From Anoxybacteroides voinovskiense (lineage in GTDB: Bacteria > Bacillota > Bacilli > Bacillales > Anoxybacillaceae), in assembly GCF_014196205.1 (NCBI RefSeq), contig NZ_JACIDE010000011.1, forward strand, positions 36,760 to 100,759: a stretch of 64,000 nt of DNA, written 5' to 3'. Shown piece by piece: positions 8,948 to 17,101 of this stretch. Made by a program: the position numbers and the translations under genes. The notes beneath the pieces were generated by a model. That model had not been told where the DNA came from. It did not search any database and was given only the letters and a program-made list of their open reading frames with translations. Numbering within the stretch: position 1 is the stretch's first letter; every line of letters starts with the position of its first letter.

Positions 8948-9682
8948 ATGATAAAAGATCTTCTCAAATCAATCCTTTCTTTTTCGTTAGTTTTTGGTCT
9001 GTTGCTGGGTGGCAGTATCATCGCTTCTGCCGAAGAAGGGACTTCAAATGCAGGATGTTCACTCAGTAGCAAGACGAATGTGACATTAAATGGGTTTTTA
9101 GATAGAGCGAAAGAATCGAGTGTGGTCGTATCTCAAAGCGGGAACAAGGTGGTTGAAATAACAGACCTAGAATTTCTTAAAAGATTAGAAACTTCTGTTC
9201 CTGGACCAAAAGGGAAAAAACTAGTTGGGGTTTCAATCGCATACACTCAAGCACAAGAATCATCCCTTCCAGGGGATCGTTCTGTGGTGACTCCGCAATT
9301 AGGAACGGGTTATTATCTAAAAAACATTACTACTAGTGAAGCATGCGGAACAGAAGTAATAAGACAATCTACTTTTAAAGGACCATCAACAGCTACCATG
9401 TCTATAAAACAAGGGGTTTCTGCCACATGGTCATCGAACACAAATATAAGCGCTGAAACAGTTTCGGCAGCGTTGGGATTTAACGTAACAAAATCTTATG
9501 AAGTTACAGACACTTATCAAATTCAAGTTCCAGCAGGAAAAACCTATACCATAATAGCTAGACCGTATTACAAAGTTTATAACTTTGAAGTTTGGTACGA
9601 CCCACTTATTGGATGGGATTCTAAAGTAGGGTATGGATATGCTGCTAAGCCTGTAGGGGTATGTTTTTATTACTATGAGTAA
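8948..9682 (+). CDS. Secreted protein of unknown function
   Basis: I do not recognise this family with certainty. The 244-residue product opens with an Sec-type signal peptide (K near residue 3, hydrophobic core about 8-25, likely cleavage after A-S-A near residue 29). The mature part has three cysteines, one near each end and one in the middle. It is rich in Ser, Thr, Val and Tyr in alternating patterns that suggest beta structure, with an aromatic C-terminal third (P-Y-Y-K-V-Y-N-F and a final F-Y-Y-Y-E). The ATG at 8948 follows a GGAGAGAGG site. It sits in the accessory insertion after IS remnants, with its own promoter and terminator. A beta-rich toxin-like or surface protein is possible but unproven. 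Confidence 0.75.
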   Translation: MIKDLLKSILSFSLVFGLLLGGSIIASAEEGTSNAGCSLSSKTNVTLNGFLDRAKESSVVVSQSGNKVVEITDLEFLKRLETSVPGPKGKKLVGVSIAYTQAQESSLPGDRSVVTPQLGTGYYLKNITTSEACGTEVIRQSTFKGPSTATMSIKQGVSATWSSNTNISAETVSAALGFNVTKSYEVTDTYQIQVPAGKTYTIIARPYYKVYNFEVWYDPLIGWDSKVGYGYAAKPVGVCFYYYE

Positions 9683-9713
9683 TGTTCTGTGTTCTGTTAT
9701 TTATAGAAATATT

Positions 9714-9749
9714 GAAGCAAGTTTCCTGATGGAACTTGCTTCTGTTTTT
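9714..9749 (+). terminator. Terminator after the secreted-protein gene
   Basis: GAAGCAAGTT pairs with AACTTGCTTC (stem 9714-9742), followed by a T tract at 9744-9749. Confidence 0.85.
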
Positions 9750-9794
9750 GTGTTTCGTTTAAGCATAACGGATAGTTAAAAAGGGGGATGCAAA

Positions 9795-10046
9795 ATGAAT
9801 ATTTTAAAAAGCCCAAACAAAATGAAGTTTGTTTCACTCGTTCTTTCTCTCATCGGATTGTGGTTAATGTTAAATAGTCCTGAATTAGGGAGTCGTTTTG
9901 CTTCATCGTGGGTTCGATCCATGGGGGGATCTGTGGATTCTCAAGAATATTTGCAAATGTTAAAAGAATATATAAGCACTTATAAAACGCTAGGGGGAAT
10001 TTTTTTGTTTGTAGGCTTGTTTTCTTTTCTTAACAATCATCAGTAA
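9795..10046 (+). CDS. Small two-helix membrane protein, unknown
   Basis: This 83-residue protein is not recognised. It has two predicted membrane helices, about 10-28 and 63-80, joined by a polar loop of roughly 35 residues. The ATG follows an AAAGGGGG site. It lies 112 bases after the secreted protein and beyond that gene's terminator, with no obvious promoter of its own between them. A small membrane protein next to a secreted one would suit an immunity or export-helper role, but nothing in the sequence proves this. Confidence 0.7.
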   Translation: MNILKSPNKMKFVSLVLSLIGLWLMLNSPELGSRFASSWVRSMGGSVDSQEYLQMLKEYISTYKTLGGIFLFVGLFSFLNNHQ

Positions 10047-10255
10047 ACATCGTATTTGTCTACAGGGCAGCGAGAGGTGTGTATTTGCGCATTTTTTGTT
10101 ATCTTTTTTAAATTTCGAACAGGAAAGAATGACTATGAATAAGCGAAGGTTTGTTATGCTGTTGTCAAATCAACGGAAGCGAGGGAGAGGTATTGGATAA
10201 TCGCCAAGCGTTAGGATATGTCGAACAACAAAGGCTTATTTAGAGAGGGTGATGA

Positions 10256-10534
10256 ACGATCTCACCGGTATCAAAACACCGCAAAAAAGGAAAGAAAAAG
10301 AAGAAAAAAGTCAATCGAAACCAGTCCAAGAAACAGGGCGTCAGCTATGTTTGTTTAGTGTGTCATGAAAAAGAAGAAATTCCTTTATGTGTAGTTAGGG
10401 ACTTCGATTTAATGGATAACGGTGACCCAACCACTTCCCCTATGTTTTCCTGTGAACATTGTGGAGGAGAAATGTACCCTGAGTATTATAAAGGGGTACA
10501 TGGCATAGAGTACAAGTTATCGGATATTCACTAA
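10256..10534 (+). pseudogene. Zinc-ribbon-like small protein lacking a start codon
   Basis: The open frame encodes a very basic Lys-rich segment (about residues 8-30) and then two cysteine pairs, C-L-V-C-H and C-E-H-C-G, about 35 residues apart, as in small zinc-ribbon proteins; it ends at 10534. There is no in-frame ATG, TTG or GTG before the first cysteine pair. An ATG with a GAGAGGG site at 10252 is in a different frame, which stops after 38 residues. A one-base shift in the Lys-rich A tract would join the two, so this looks like a recent frameshift. Upstream, 10050-10250 shows only tiny frames. Confidence 0.5.
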
Positions 10535-10595
10535 ACAAAAAAGGATCGGGCTATGCCCAGTTTTTCTTATCGCTTGGCTTCGAGAGCTGGACAGT

Positions 10596-11000
10596 CGCTT
10601 CCGCTTTTCGTGTCTAGCTGCGAACTAGCATCCTCGGTCGCGTGTGCTTTCTCCGTCGACGTGCGTGGCACGTTTCGTCGAAAGCGTGCGCGCCTGTCGG
10701 ATGCTTCCTTGGCTTCGCCAAGGATCGTTCTCCGCTTTTCATGTCTAGCTGCGGCTCCTAGCTGCTCGGGGGTCAAATAACCTTCCCCCTCGAGGTGGCG
10801 AGCACCTCTCCGGGGGAAGAACATTCGCCCCGTCGCAGCTGGGCAGTCGCCTCCGCTTTTCTTTGTCTAGCTGCGAACTAACATCCTCCTCCGCGTTTGC
10901 TTTCTCCGTCGACGTGCGAGGCACGTCTCGTCGAAAGCATGCGCTTCCGTCGGATGTTTCCTTGGCTTCGCCAAGGATCGTTCTCCGCTTTTCTTTTTTC
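10596..11000. repeat. Tandem array of three related GC-rich repeats
   Basis: Two long copies (about 10596-10740 and 10850-10999) share the blocks TGTCTAGCTGCGAACTA, CTTTCTCCGTCGACGTGCG, TCGTCGAAAGC, GTCGGATG and CCTTGGCTTCGCCAAGGATCG. A different middle unit (about 10733-10860) begins with the same CCGCTTTTC-x-TGTCTAGCTGCG head. The units contain self-complementary segments (TCGACG...CGTCGA, CTTGGC-TTC-GCCAAG). No convincing protein is encoded. It is an interspersed-repeat cluster filling the gap upstream of sirA. Confidence 0.75.
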
Positions 11001-11007
11001 GACAAAA
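10998..11007 (-). promoter_or_regulatory. Spo0A box upstream of sirA
   Basis: The minus strand reads TTTTGTCGAA at 11007-10998, a full match to the Spo0A (0A) box core, about 80 bases before the sirA start. A TATAAT at 11059-11064 may be the sirA -10. In B. subtilis sirA is switched on by Spo0A~P, so the site fits. Confidence 0.65.
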
Positions 11008-11088
11008 CTAGAGGTTTTTTTCTTCATCAATAGACATCTTTTTCTTTTCTCTTTTTCTATAATAGAGAAAAAGGGGAATGGGGGACGA

Positions 11089-11523
11089 ATGGTGGCGCGT
11101 TATTGGATTTATTTATTTCATGACGACGTAGCGTATAGCTATTACGATCAAGCGGAGAAAATTGTACAATTGTTGCGGGAATATCAATATCAGCCAATGT
11201 TAAAAAGCATTTGTCGCAAGCAAATTGAGTTTATTACAGAGAGACTTTCGTTTTCACGGCTAGAGCTCGGGCTGAAAGAGCATTTTGTCGGAACAGTTGA
11301 AAAAAATCTAGAGCGAAATATGTTTGTGCTGCGCGAAAAGAACGAAGAAGCGCTTATTATCGTACAAAAGCGCCGGCTGTTACTTGTTTGTGACTATCCA
11401 TCGTTAACCGAACGAATTTTCCAAACGTTTTCCCATATCTCACCATTCTTTTTCGCGGTAGATCTTTATTTTCATCATTATCAATGGCTTCTACCAGTGG
11501 CGGACGAAAGAAAATTTGCGTAA
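11089..11523 (+). CDS. sirA: Sporulation inhibitor of replication SirA
   Basis: SirA binds DnaA domain I early in sporulation and blocks new rounds of replication. The 144-residue length, the N-terminal R-Y-W-I-Y-L-F segment, the central basic R-R-L-L-L-V-C-D-Y region and the end P-F-F-F-A-V-D...W-L-L-P-V follow the SirA (YneE) pattern. The ATG at 11089 follows GGGGGAC, a modest ribosome site; the frame extends upstream into repeat DNA, which was rejected. The neighbour yneF and the 0A box upstream support the call. Confidence 0.88.
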   Translation: MVARYWIYLFHDDVAYSYYDQAEKIVQLLREYQYQPMLKSICRKQIEFITERLSFSRLELGLKEHFVGTVEKNLERNMFVLREKNEEALIIVQKRRLLLVCDYPSLTERIFQTFSHISPFFFAVDLYFHHYQWLLPVADERKFA

Positions 11524-11609
11524 ATAAAAGATTTTTACGGGGAAATATTGTATAATAGCGCATTGTTTAGTACACTGTTAGATAGACAACATGAAGGAGG
11601 AAAAGTAGT

Positions 11610-11822
11610 ATGTGGACAACGATTCTCGTTGGCATTCTAGCGCTTGCCGCTGGAGTAGCGCTAGGATTTTTCATTGCCCGTAAAACGATGATGAACTATT
11701 TAAAGAAAAACCCGCCAATTAACGAACAAATGATTCGCATGATGATGATGCAAATGGGAATGACGCCATCCCAAAAGAAAATCAATCAAATGATGAAAGC
11801 GATGAACAATCAGCTCAAATAA
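11610..11822 (+). CDS. yneF: UPF0154 membrane protein YneF
   Basis: YneF is a conserved 70-residue protein of unknown function in Firmicutes. It has one N-terminal membrane helix (about 5-25, ending in F-F-I-A-R-K) and a cytoplasmic helical tail rich in methionine ([13 protein letters not shown]) with the typical P-S-Q-K-K-I-N-Q segment. A strong AAGGAGG site precedes the ATG, and a terminator follows. Its place after sirA is conserved in Bacillus. Confidence 0.95.
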   Translation: MWTTILVGILALAAGVALGFFIARKTMMNYLKKNPPINEQMIRMMMMQMGMTPSQKKINQMMKAMNNQLK

Positions 11823-11828
11823 ACGATG

Positions 11829-11866
11829 GACAGGCACTCTGCGGAGTGTCTTTTTGTTTTTTTTTT
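11829..11866 (+). terminator. Terminator after yneF
   Basis: GGCACTC pairs with GAGTGTC around a 4-base loop (11833-11850), followed by a T-rich tract of about 16 bases. Confidence 0.85.
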
Positions 11867-11940
11867 AAAAAAATGTATATTTTTGCTATAATTATGTAAC
11901 GTGTTACCTATATTGGAGTTTGGACAGAAGGGGAGAGAGA

Positions 11941-13704
11941 ATGAAGGTTTTTCTCGATTTGTTTTGGTTTTTCCGCCAAGAGAAAAAAGCATATATCACA
12001 GGCATCTGTTTATTAATGATTGTTGCTTTATTAGAGTTAGTCCCGCCGAAAGTCATTGGTCTTATGGTCGATCGTATAAAAAATGGAAATGTTACGATTG
12101 GTGTTCTTGGAACATGGTTGGTGGTGCTACTTGTTGTTGCCATATTATTGTATGTGCTTCGCTATTTTTGGCGCGTTTGCATTTTTGGTGCGGCAGCAAA
12201 GCTTTCTAGGCAACTTCGCAATGAATTGTATACCCATTTTACGAAAATGCCCCCATCGTTTTACCAACGAAAACGAATCGGTGATTTAATGGCACATGCC
12301 ACGAATGATTTGCAGGCGATTCAACAAACGGCAGGCACAGGAGTGCTAACGCTTGTCGACTCCCTCTCACTCGGCGGCTTCGTCTTAGCGACGATGGCGA
12401 CGACGATTAGCTGGAAATTGACCTTGATTAGCTTGCTTCCAATGCCGGTGATGGCGTTTGCGACAAGCCGTTACGGAACGATGGTGCACCAACGGTTTTT
12501 AAAAGCACAAGAAGCGTTTTCTTCGTTAAATGATAAAGTGCAAGAAAGCGTGAGCGGCATTAAAGTAATCAAGGCGTTTGGCTATGAGAAAGAAGATATG
12601 GAATCATTTCGAAAAAAATCGGCGGAAGTAGTAAAAGAAAATATCGCGGTGGCGAAAGTAGATGCCCTCTTTGATCCGACGATTTCTCTCGTTGTTGGTG
12701 TGTCGTTTTTCTTAGCGATCACCTTTGGTGCGAAAATGGTGTTAACTGGAGAACTGACGATTGGCGAACTCGTCTCGTTTACGACGTATTTAGGGTTGCT
12801 CATTTGGCCGATGCTTGCGTTTGGCTGGCTGTTTAACATCGTCGAACGAGGGCGCGCTTCGTACGATCGTGTGCGTCAATTGCTAGAAGAACAAAGAGTG
12901 AAAGAATCCGAGCAAGCAATCGAGACCACACCAAGCGGCGATATTACGTACGCGGTAGAGCGATTTACGTATCCGAATGATGCTGCTTTCGCCCTGCAAC
13001 ATATTCAGTTTACGTTAAAACGTGGAGAAACGCTAGGTATTGTCGGAAAGACGGGGGCTGGAAAGACGACGTTATTAAAGCTATTCGTGCGGGAGTATAG
13101 CGAATACAACGGCAGCATTCGATTTGGGGAGCATGAAATTAGCGATTATGCGCTTTCCGCGCTACGTGCGGCCATCGGCTACGTACCGCAAGATCATTTT
13201 TTATTTTCCGCTACCGTCAAAGAAAACATTGCCTTTTCGATGCCAAATGCATCGGACGATGAAGTGATGAATGCTGCAAAACTCGCCCACATTCATGACG
13301 ATATCGCTCAGTTTGCAGACGAGTATGATACGATCGTTGGCGAACGTGGCGTTTCGCTTTCGGGCGGACAAAAGCAGCGCATTTCCATTGCCCGCGCGCT
13401 TTTGCTAGATCCGGAAGTATTACTATTAGATGATTCGCTTTCGGCTGTCGATGCGAAGACGGAAGAACAAATTTTAACATCATTAAAAGAAAAACGAAAA
13501 GGAAAAACGACAATCATTACGTCCCATCGGTTAAGCGCCATCCAGCATGCCGATTTGATTATCGTATTAGATAACGGGAAAATCATCCAAACAGGAACGC
13601 ATGAAACGTTAATGAAGGAAAAGGGCTGGTATCGCGACATGTACGAACGCCAGCAGCTAGAATCGCTAGTCGAGCAAGGAGGGGGAAAATGGAACAGCCA
13701 TTAA
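11941..13704 (+). CDS. Heterodimeric ABC exporter subunit, BmrC (YheI)-like
   Basis: This 587-residue half-transporter has a six-helix export domain (about 1-310) followed by an ATPase domain. Walker A is G-K-T-G-A-G-K-T-T near 367 and the signature L-S-G-G-Q-K-Q near 472 is canonical, but Walker B reads L-L-L-D-D, with Asp where the catalytic Glu should be. That degenerate site marks the BmrC side of BmrCD-type multidrug heterodimers. The start at 11941 follows GGGGAGAGAGA. It overlaps the next gene by 16 bases, consistent with coupled translation of the partner. Confidence 0.9.
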   Translation: MKVFLDLFWFFRQEKKAYITGICLLMIVALLELVPPKVIGLMVDRIKNGNVTIGVLGTWLVVLLVVAILLYVLRYFWRVCIFGAAAKLSRQLRNELYTHFTKMPPSFYQRKRIGDLMAHATNDLQAIQQTAGTGVLTLVDSLSLGGFVLATMATTISWKLTLISLLPMPVMAFATSRYGTMVHQRFLKAQEAFSSLNDKVQESVSGIKVIKAFGYEKEDMESFRKKSAEVVKENIAVAKVDALFDPTISLVVGVSFFLAITFGAKMVLTGELTIGELVSFTTYLGLLIWPMLAFGWLFNIVERGRASYDRVRQLLEEQRVKESEQAIETTPSGDITYAVERFTYPNDAAFALQHIQFTLKRGETLGIVGKTGAGKTTLLKLFVREYSEYNGSIRFGEHEISDYALSALRAAIGYVPQDHFLFSATVKENIAFSMPNASDDEVMNAAKLAHIHDDIAQFADEYDTIVGERGVSLSGGQKQRISIARALLLDPEVLLLDDSLSAVDAKTEEQILTSLKEKRKGKTTIITSHRLSAIQHADLIIVLDNGKIIQTGTHETLMKEKGWYRDMYERQQLESLVEQGGGKWNSH

Positions 13705-15464
13705 CAGCGAAAGAACAGCGCCAAATATTACGGCGGTTGCTTTCCTATATGAAAAACGAGAAGCGTACGGTCACACTTGCTTTTTTCTTGTTAATCACGG
13801 CGACGGCTCTTGAACTTGTCGGACCGTATCTCGTCAAAGTGTTTATTGATGACTATTTAATCCCGCGCCACCTTGCCATTCGCCCACTGATTGTCATCGC
13901 TACAATTTACATCGGAACAATTATGATAAAAGCGGTTGTCACGTATTTTCAGCTTGTCAAGTTTCAAGAAATTGCGTTACGCGTCATTCAACAACTACGC
14001 ATCGATGTATTTACGAAAATGCATGCGCTTAGTATGCGTTACTTTGACAAAACGCCAGGCGGAAGCATCGTGTCGCGCGTCACAAATGACACGGAAGCGA
14101 TTAAAGAGATGTTTGTGGAAGTGCTTGCAAGCTTTGTGCAAAATGGGGTATTTGTGTGCGGCATTTTTGTGGCGATGTTTTTCTTAGATGTGAAGCTTGC
14201 CTTTTATTGCCTTTTTCTGTTGCCGGTCATTTGGTGGCTCATTCAAACGTATCGTCATTATAGCTCGATATTTTATAAAGATATGCGTGAACGACTAAGC
14301 GAGCTAAACGCCAAACTGAACGAATCGCTACAAGGGATGGCAATTATTCAAGTTTTTCGGCAAGAAGAACGGCTGCGGAAAGAATTTGCCAAAATTAATG
14401 ACCTTCACTACCGGGCAGGGGTGAAAAACATGAAGTTGGATGGACTGTTGCTGCGCCCAGCGATCGATGTTGTGTATGTGGTGGCCATTATGGTTGTCCT
14501 TAGCTTTTTTGGATTGTCCGCGCTAGAAAGCCCGGTGAAAGTCGGGGTGCTTTATGCCTTCGTCAATTATTTAGAGCGCCTTTTTGAGCCGATTAATCAA
14601 ATGATGATGCGCCTTTCGTTTTACCAGCAAGCGATTATCTCTGGATCACGTCTGTTTGCGTTTCTTGATCTGACCGAATTGGCGCCGAAAGCAGAAGCGT
14701 CTTCCGCAGCGATTGCCAAAGGAAAAATTGAGTTTCGTAACGTGAGTTTCTCGTACGATGGAAAACAAGACGTGCTCAAAAACATTTCGTTTACCGTTCA
14801 GCCAGGAGAAACAGTGGCGCTCGTTGGGCATACAGGAAGCGGGAAAAGTTCCATTGTCAATTTGCTTATGCGGTTTTATGAATTTGACCGCGGCGACATT
14901 CTCATCGATGGAATTTCGATTCGCGACTATTCCAACGCAGAACTGCGGAAAAACATCGGTTTAGTGTTACAAGACCCGTTTTTGTTTTACGGAACGATTC
15001 GCGACAATATTCGCATGTATAAGCAGTTGACGGACGAACAAATCGTAGAAGCTGCACGCCTCGTGCAGGCGCATGAAATGATCGAGAAATTGCCGAAACA
15101 ATATGACCATCTCGTCGTCGAACGTGGCGCCGCATTTTCGAGCGGTCAGCGCCAACTGATTGCCTTTGCCCGCACGTTAGCGTGCAATCCGAAAATATTA
15201 GTGTTAGATGAAGCGACTGCGCATATTGATACAGAAACAGAAGAGGCGATTCAACAGGCGTTGAACAACATGCGGAAAGGGAGGACAACAATTGCTATCG
15301 CCCACCGCTTGTCTACCATTCAAGATGCCAATCAAATACTCGTACTTCATCGCGGGGAAATTGTCGAAAGAGGAACCCATCAACAACTATTAGCACAAAG
15401 AGGGCTGTATTATAGCATGTACATGTTGCAAAACGGGCAACTCGATGTCGAAAATTGCGTCTAA
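13689..15464 (+). CDS. Heterodimeric ABC exporter subunit, BmrD (YheH)-like
   Basis: The 591-residue partner of the preceding gene has six membrane helices in its first 330 residues and an ATPase domain with Walker A G-H-T-G-S-G-K-S-S near 379 and canonical Walker B L-V-L-D-E-A near 504. Its signature reads F-S-S-G-Q in place of LSGGQ. Together the two proteins give one complete and one degenerate ATP site, as in BmrCD and LmrCD drug exporters. The natural substrate cannot be read from sequence. The gene overlaps its partner, and no terminator is evident before the convergent spo0E-like gene. Confidence 0.9.
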   Translation: MEQPLTAKEQRQILRRLLSYMKNEKRTVTLAFFLLITATALELVGPYLVKVFIDDYLIPRHLAIRPLIVIATIYIGTIMIKAVVTYFQLVKFQEIALRVIQQLRIDVFTKMHALSMRYFDKTPGGSIVSRVTNDTEAIKEMFVEVLASFVQNGVFVCGIFVAMFFLDVKLAFYCLFLLPVIWWLIQTYRHYSSIFYKDMRERLSELNAKLNESLQGMAIIQVFRQEERLRKEFAKINDLHYRAGVKNMKLDGLLLRPAIDVVYVVAIMVVLSFFGLSALESPVKVGVLYAFVNYLERLFEPINQMMMRLSFYQQAIISGSRLFAFLDLTELAPKAEASSAAIAKGKIEFRNVSFSYDGKQDVLKNISFTVQPGETVALVGHTGSGKSSIVNLLMRFYEFDRGDILIDGISIRDYSNAELRKNIGLVLQDPFLFYGTIRDNIRMYKQLTDEQIVEAARLVQAHEMIEKLPKQYDHLVVERGAAFSSGQRQLIAFARTLACNPKILVLDEATAHIDTETEEAIQQALNNMRKGRTTIAIAHRLSTIQDANQILVLHRGEIVERGTHQQLLAQRGLYYSMYMLQNGQLDVENCV

Positions 15465-15479
15465 AGGAGCGCCTCGCTT

Positions 15480-15659
15480 CTACTGGTGTGAGGAGAGGCG
15501 TTTCGCCTTTTTCATATATTCGTTATATTGATTTAACAGCAAATCGAGCTCTTGGCTTAATTGAATCGTAATCGCGGCGTTCAGCCCGCTTTTTGCGACG
15601 ACTTCCATTAATTCACTTCGCTTTTTTTCGATGAGCTGGAGCATTTCTTGTTTTGACAC
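15480..15659 (-). CDS. ynzD: Spo0E-like aspartyl-phosphate phosphatase (YnzD)
   Basis: This small protein has the family signature S-Q-E-L-D-x-L-L in its second helix, preceded by a first helix starting I-E-K-K-R-S-E-L. Such proteins dephosphorylate Spo0A~P and delay sporulation. The GTG at 15659 (59 residues) is 10 bases from an AAAGGA site, while a TTG at 15668 sits almost on that site and was rejected. It is convergent with the ABC exporter, has its own promoter, and lies in the same place as ynzD in B. subtilis. Confidence 0.85.
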   Translation of the reverse strand: MSKQEMLQLIEKKRSELMEVVAKSGLNAAITIQLSQELDLLLNQYNEYMKKAKRLSSHQ

Positions 15660-15722
15660 GGAAAACAAATCCTTTCTCTATAGAAGTCGGTATCGGTTGA
15701 CAGTAATATACGTTATGCACGT

Positions 15723-15751
15723 ATTATATACGATTTTGGTAATAAATTCAA
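15723..15751 (-). promoter_or_regulatory. Promoter of the spo0E-like gene
   Basis: On the minus strand TTGAAT (15746-15751), 17 bases and TATAAT (15723-15728) make a good sigma-A promoter about 60 bases before the GTG start. Confidence 0.65.
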
Positions 15752-15850
15752 AAGGGAAAAATTAATTTTTTCTCATTTACAACGCAAAAACTAACAAGAA
15801 AACTCCTTTTTTGATAAAATAAAAAAAAACGGAATTAGGAGTTGGAATGG

Positions 15851-16558
15851 ATGGCAGACATCAATCTGTTTTTAGCGTTTGGCGCCGGCTTTTTATCGTT
15901 TATTTCCCCGTGCTGTTTGCCGCTTTACCCCGCGTTTTTATCGTACATTACCGGGGTATCGGTCGGCGAGTTACAGTCAGAGCAGGCGATGCTGCAAAAG
16001 CGCAGCTTATTACATACGCTCTTTTTTTTGCTTGGCTTTTCGCTTATTTTTATTTCGATTGGTTTCGGTACATCGCTCATCGGCGAATGGTTTAAACAAT
16101 ATCAAAATTTTATTCGACAAATCGGTGCAATTCTTATCATTTTTTTCGGTTTTGTCATTGTCGGGGTATTTAAACCTAGCTTTTTAATGAAAGATCACCG
16201 CGTGTCGTTTCGTAGCCGTCCGTCAGGGTATATTGGTTCTATTTTGATTGGGATGGCGTTTGCGGCAGGGTGGACTCCGTGTACTGGGCCGATTTTAGTA
16301 TCGGTCATTGCGCTAGCTGCGACAAATCCAGGGTCCGGAATGCTATATATGGCAGCATATTCGCTCGGATTTGCTGTTCCATTTTTCATTTTGTCTTTTT
16401 TCTTAGGAAAAATGCAATGGATTCGCCGCCATCATGTGAAAATCACCAAAATTGGCGGATATGTGATGATTGTGATGGGGGTTGTTCTTTTCTTTGATTG
16501 GATGACGAAAATTATTGTCTATGCAACAAGCATTTTTGGTGGATTCAGCGGATTTTAA
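15851..16558 (+). CDS. ccdA: Cytochrome c biogenesis thiol-disulfide transporter CcdA
   Basis: CcdA carries reducing equivalents from cytoplasmic thioredoxin across the membrane for cytochrome c maturation and spore-cortex thioredoxin StoA. The 235-residue protein has six membrane helices and the two reactive cysteine motifs, S-P-C-C-L-P-L-Y-P near the N-terminus and G-W-T-P-C-T-G-P near residue 140. Of several clustered start codons (TTG 15842, ATG 15847 out of frame, ATG 15851), the ATG at 15851 is 9 bases from a TAGGAG site. It leads the conserved ccdA-yneI-ccdC group. Confidence 0.95.
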   Translation: MADINLFLAFGAGFLSFISPCCLPLYPAFLSYITGVSVGELQSEQAMLQKRSLLHTLFFLLGFSLIFISIGFGTSLIGEWFKQYQNFIRQIGAILIIFFGFVIVGVFKPSFLMKDHRVSFRSRPSGYIGSILIGMAFAAGWTPCTGPILVSVIALAATNPGSGMLYMAAYSLGFAVPFFILSFFLGKMQWIRRHHVKITKIGGYVMIVMGVVLFFDWMTKIIVYATSIFGGFSGF

Positions 16559-16678
16559 TTGTCAAAATGGATCATTTATTGTCACTATATTTAAGTTGAA
16601 AAATTCTATTAGATTCGCTACATTGTTGCTTAGGACTGTTAACCCGTTATGCGGATTGGATGTAATAGGGGGATGAGT

Positions 16679-17038
16679 ATGGCAAAAGTGTTGATTGTTG
16701 ATGATGCTAAATTTATGCGAATGACGTTATCGAACATTTTAAAAAAAGCCAATCATGAAATTGTTGGAGAAGGGGAGAATGGGAAAGAGGCGGTGGAACT
16801 GTACCGGTCGTTGCAACCGGACGTCGTGACATTAGATATTACAATGCCAGTGATGAACGGCATCGAAGCGGTGAAGGCGATTAAAAAGCTCGATCCGCAC
16901 GCGAAAATTATTATGTGTTCTGCAATGGGACAGCAAAAAATGGTTGTCGAAGCGATCGAAGCAGGCGCCGCTGATTTTATTGTCAAACCGTTTGAAGAAA
17001 GCCGCGTAATCGAAGCGCTTTCTCGAGCATTAATGTAG
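16679..17038 (+). CDS. yneI: Single-domain CheY-like response regulator (YneI/CcdB)
   Basis: This is a stand-alone receiver domain of 119 residues: acidic pair D-D near the N-terminus, phosphoacceptor Asp53 in V-V-T-L-D-I-T-M-P, the conserved C-S-A-M-G-Q-Q switch segment and the V-K-P-F lysine near 105. It is close to chemotaxis CheY in sequence, but its place between ccdA and ccdC identifies it as YneI (CcdB), whose role in cytochrome c synthesis is unknown and dispensable in B. subtilis. The ATG at 16679 is 6 bases from AGGGGG; the ATG at 16673 touches it. Confidence 0.88.
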   Translation: MAKVLIVDDAKFMRMTLSNILKKANHEIVGEGENGKEAVELYRSLQPDVVTLDITMPVMNGIEAVKAIKKLDPHAKIIMCSAMGQQKMVVEAIEAGAADFIVKPFEESRVIEALSRALM

Positions 17039-17101
17039 AAATAGAGAAGACGGTTCCTATATAATAAGACTACAAAATTTAGCAGCAAAGGATGATTACC
17101 G

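Noticed and set aside
10553..11005. Several open frames of 70-86 residues within the repeat array on both strands
   Set aside because: They run through repeated, palindromic DNA, have no ribosome sites, and their similarity to each other comes from the DNA repeat.
16649..17038. Chemotaxis CheY as the name of the single receiver-domain gene
   Set aside because: Sequence is CheY-like, but its position between ccdA and ccdC fits YneI/CcdB, and no other che genes are nearby.
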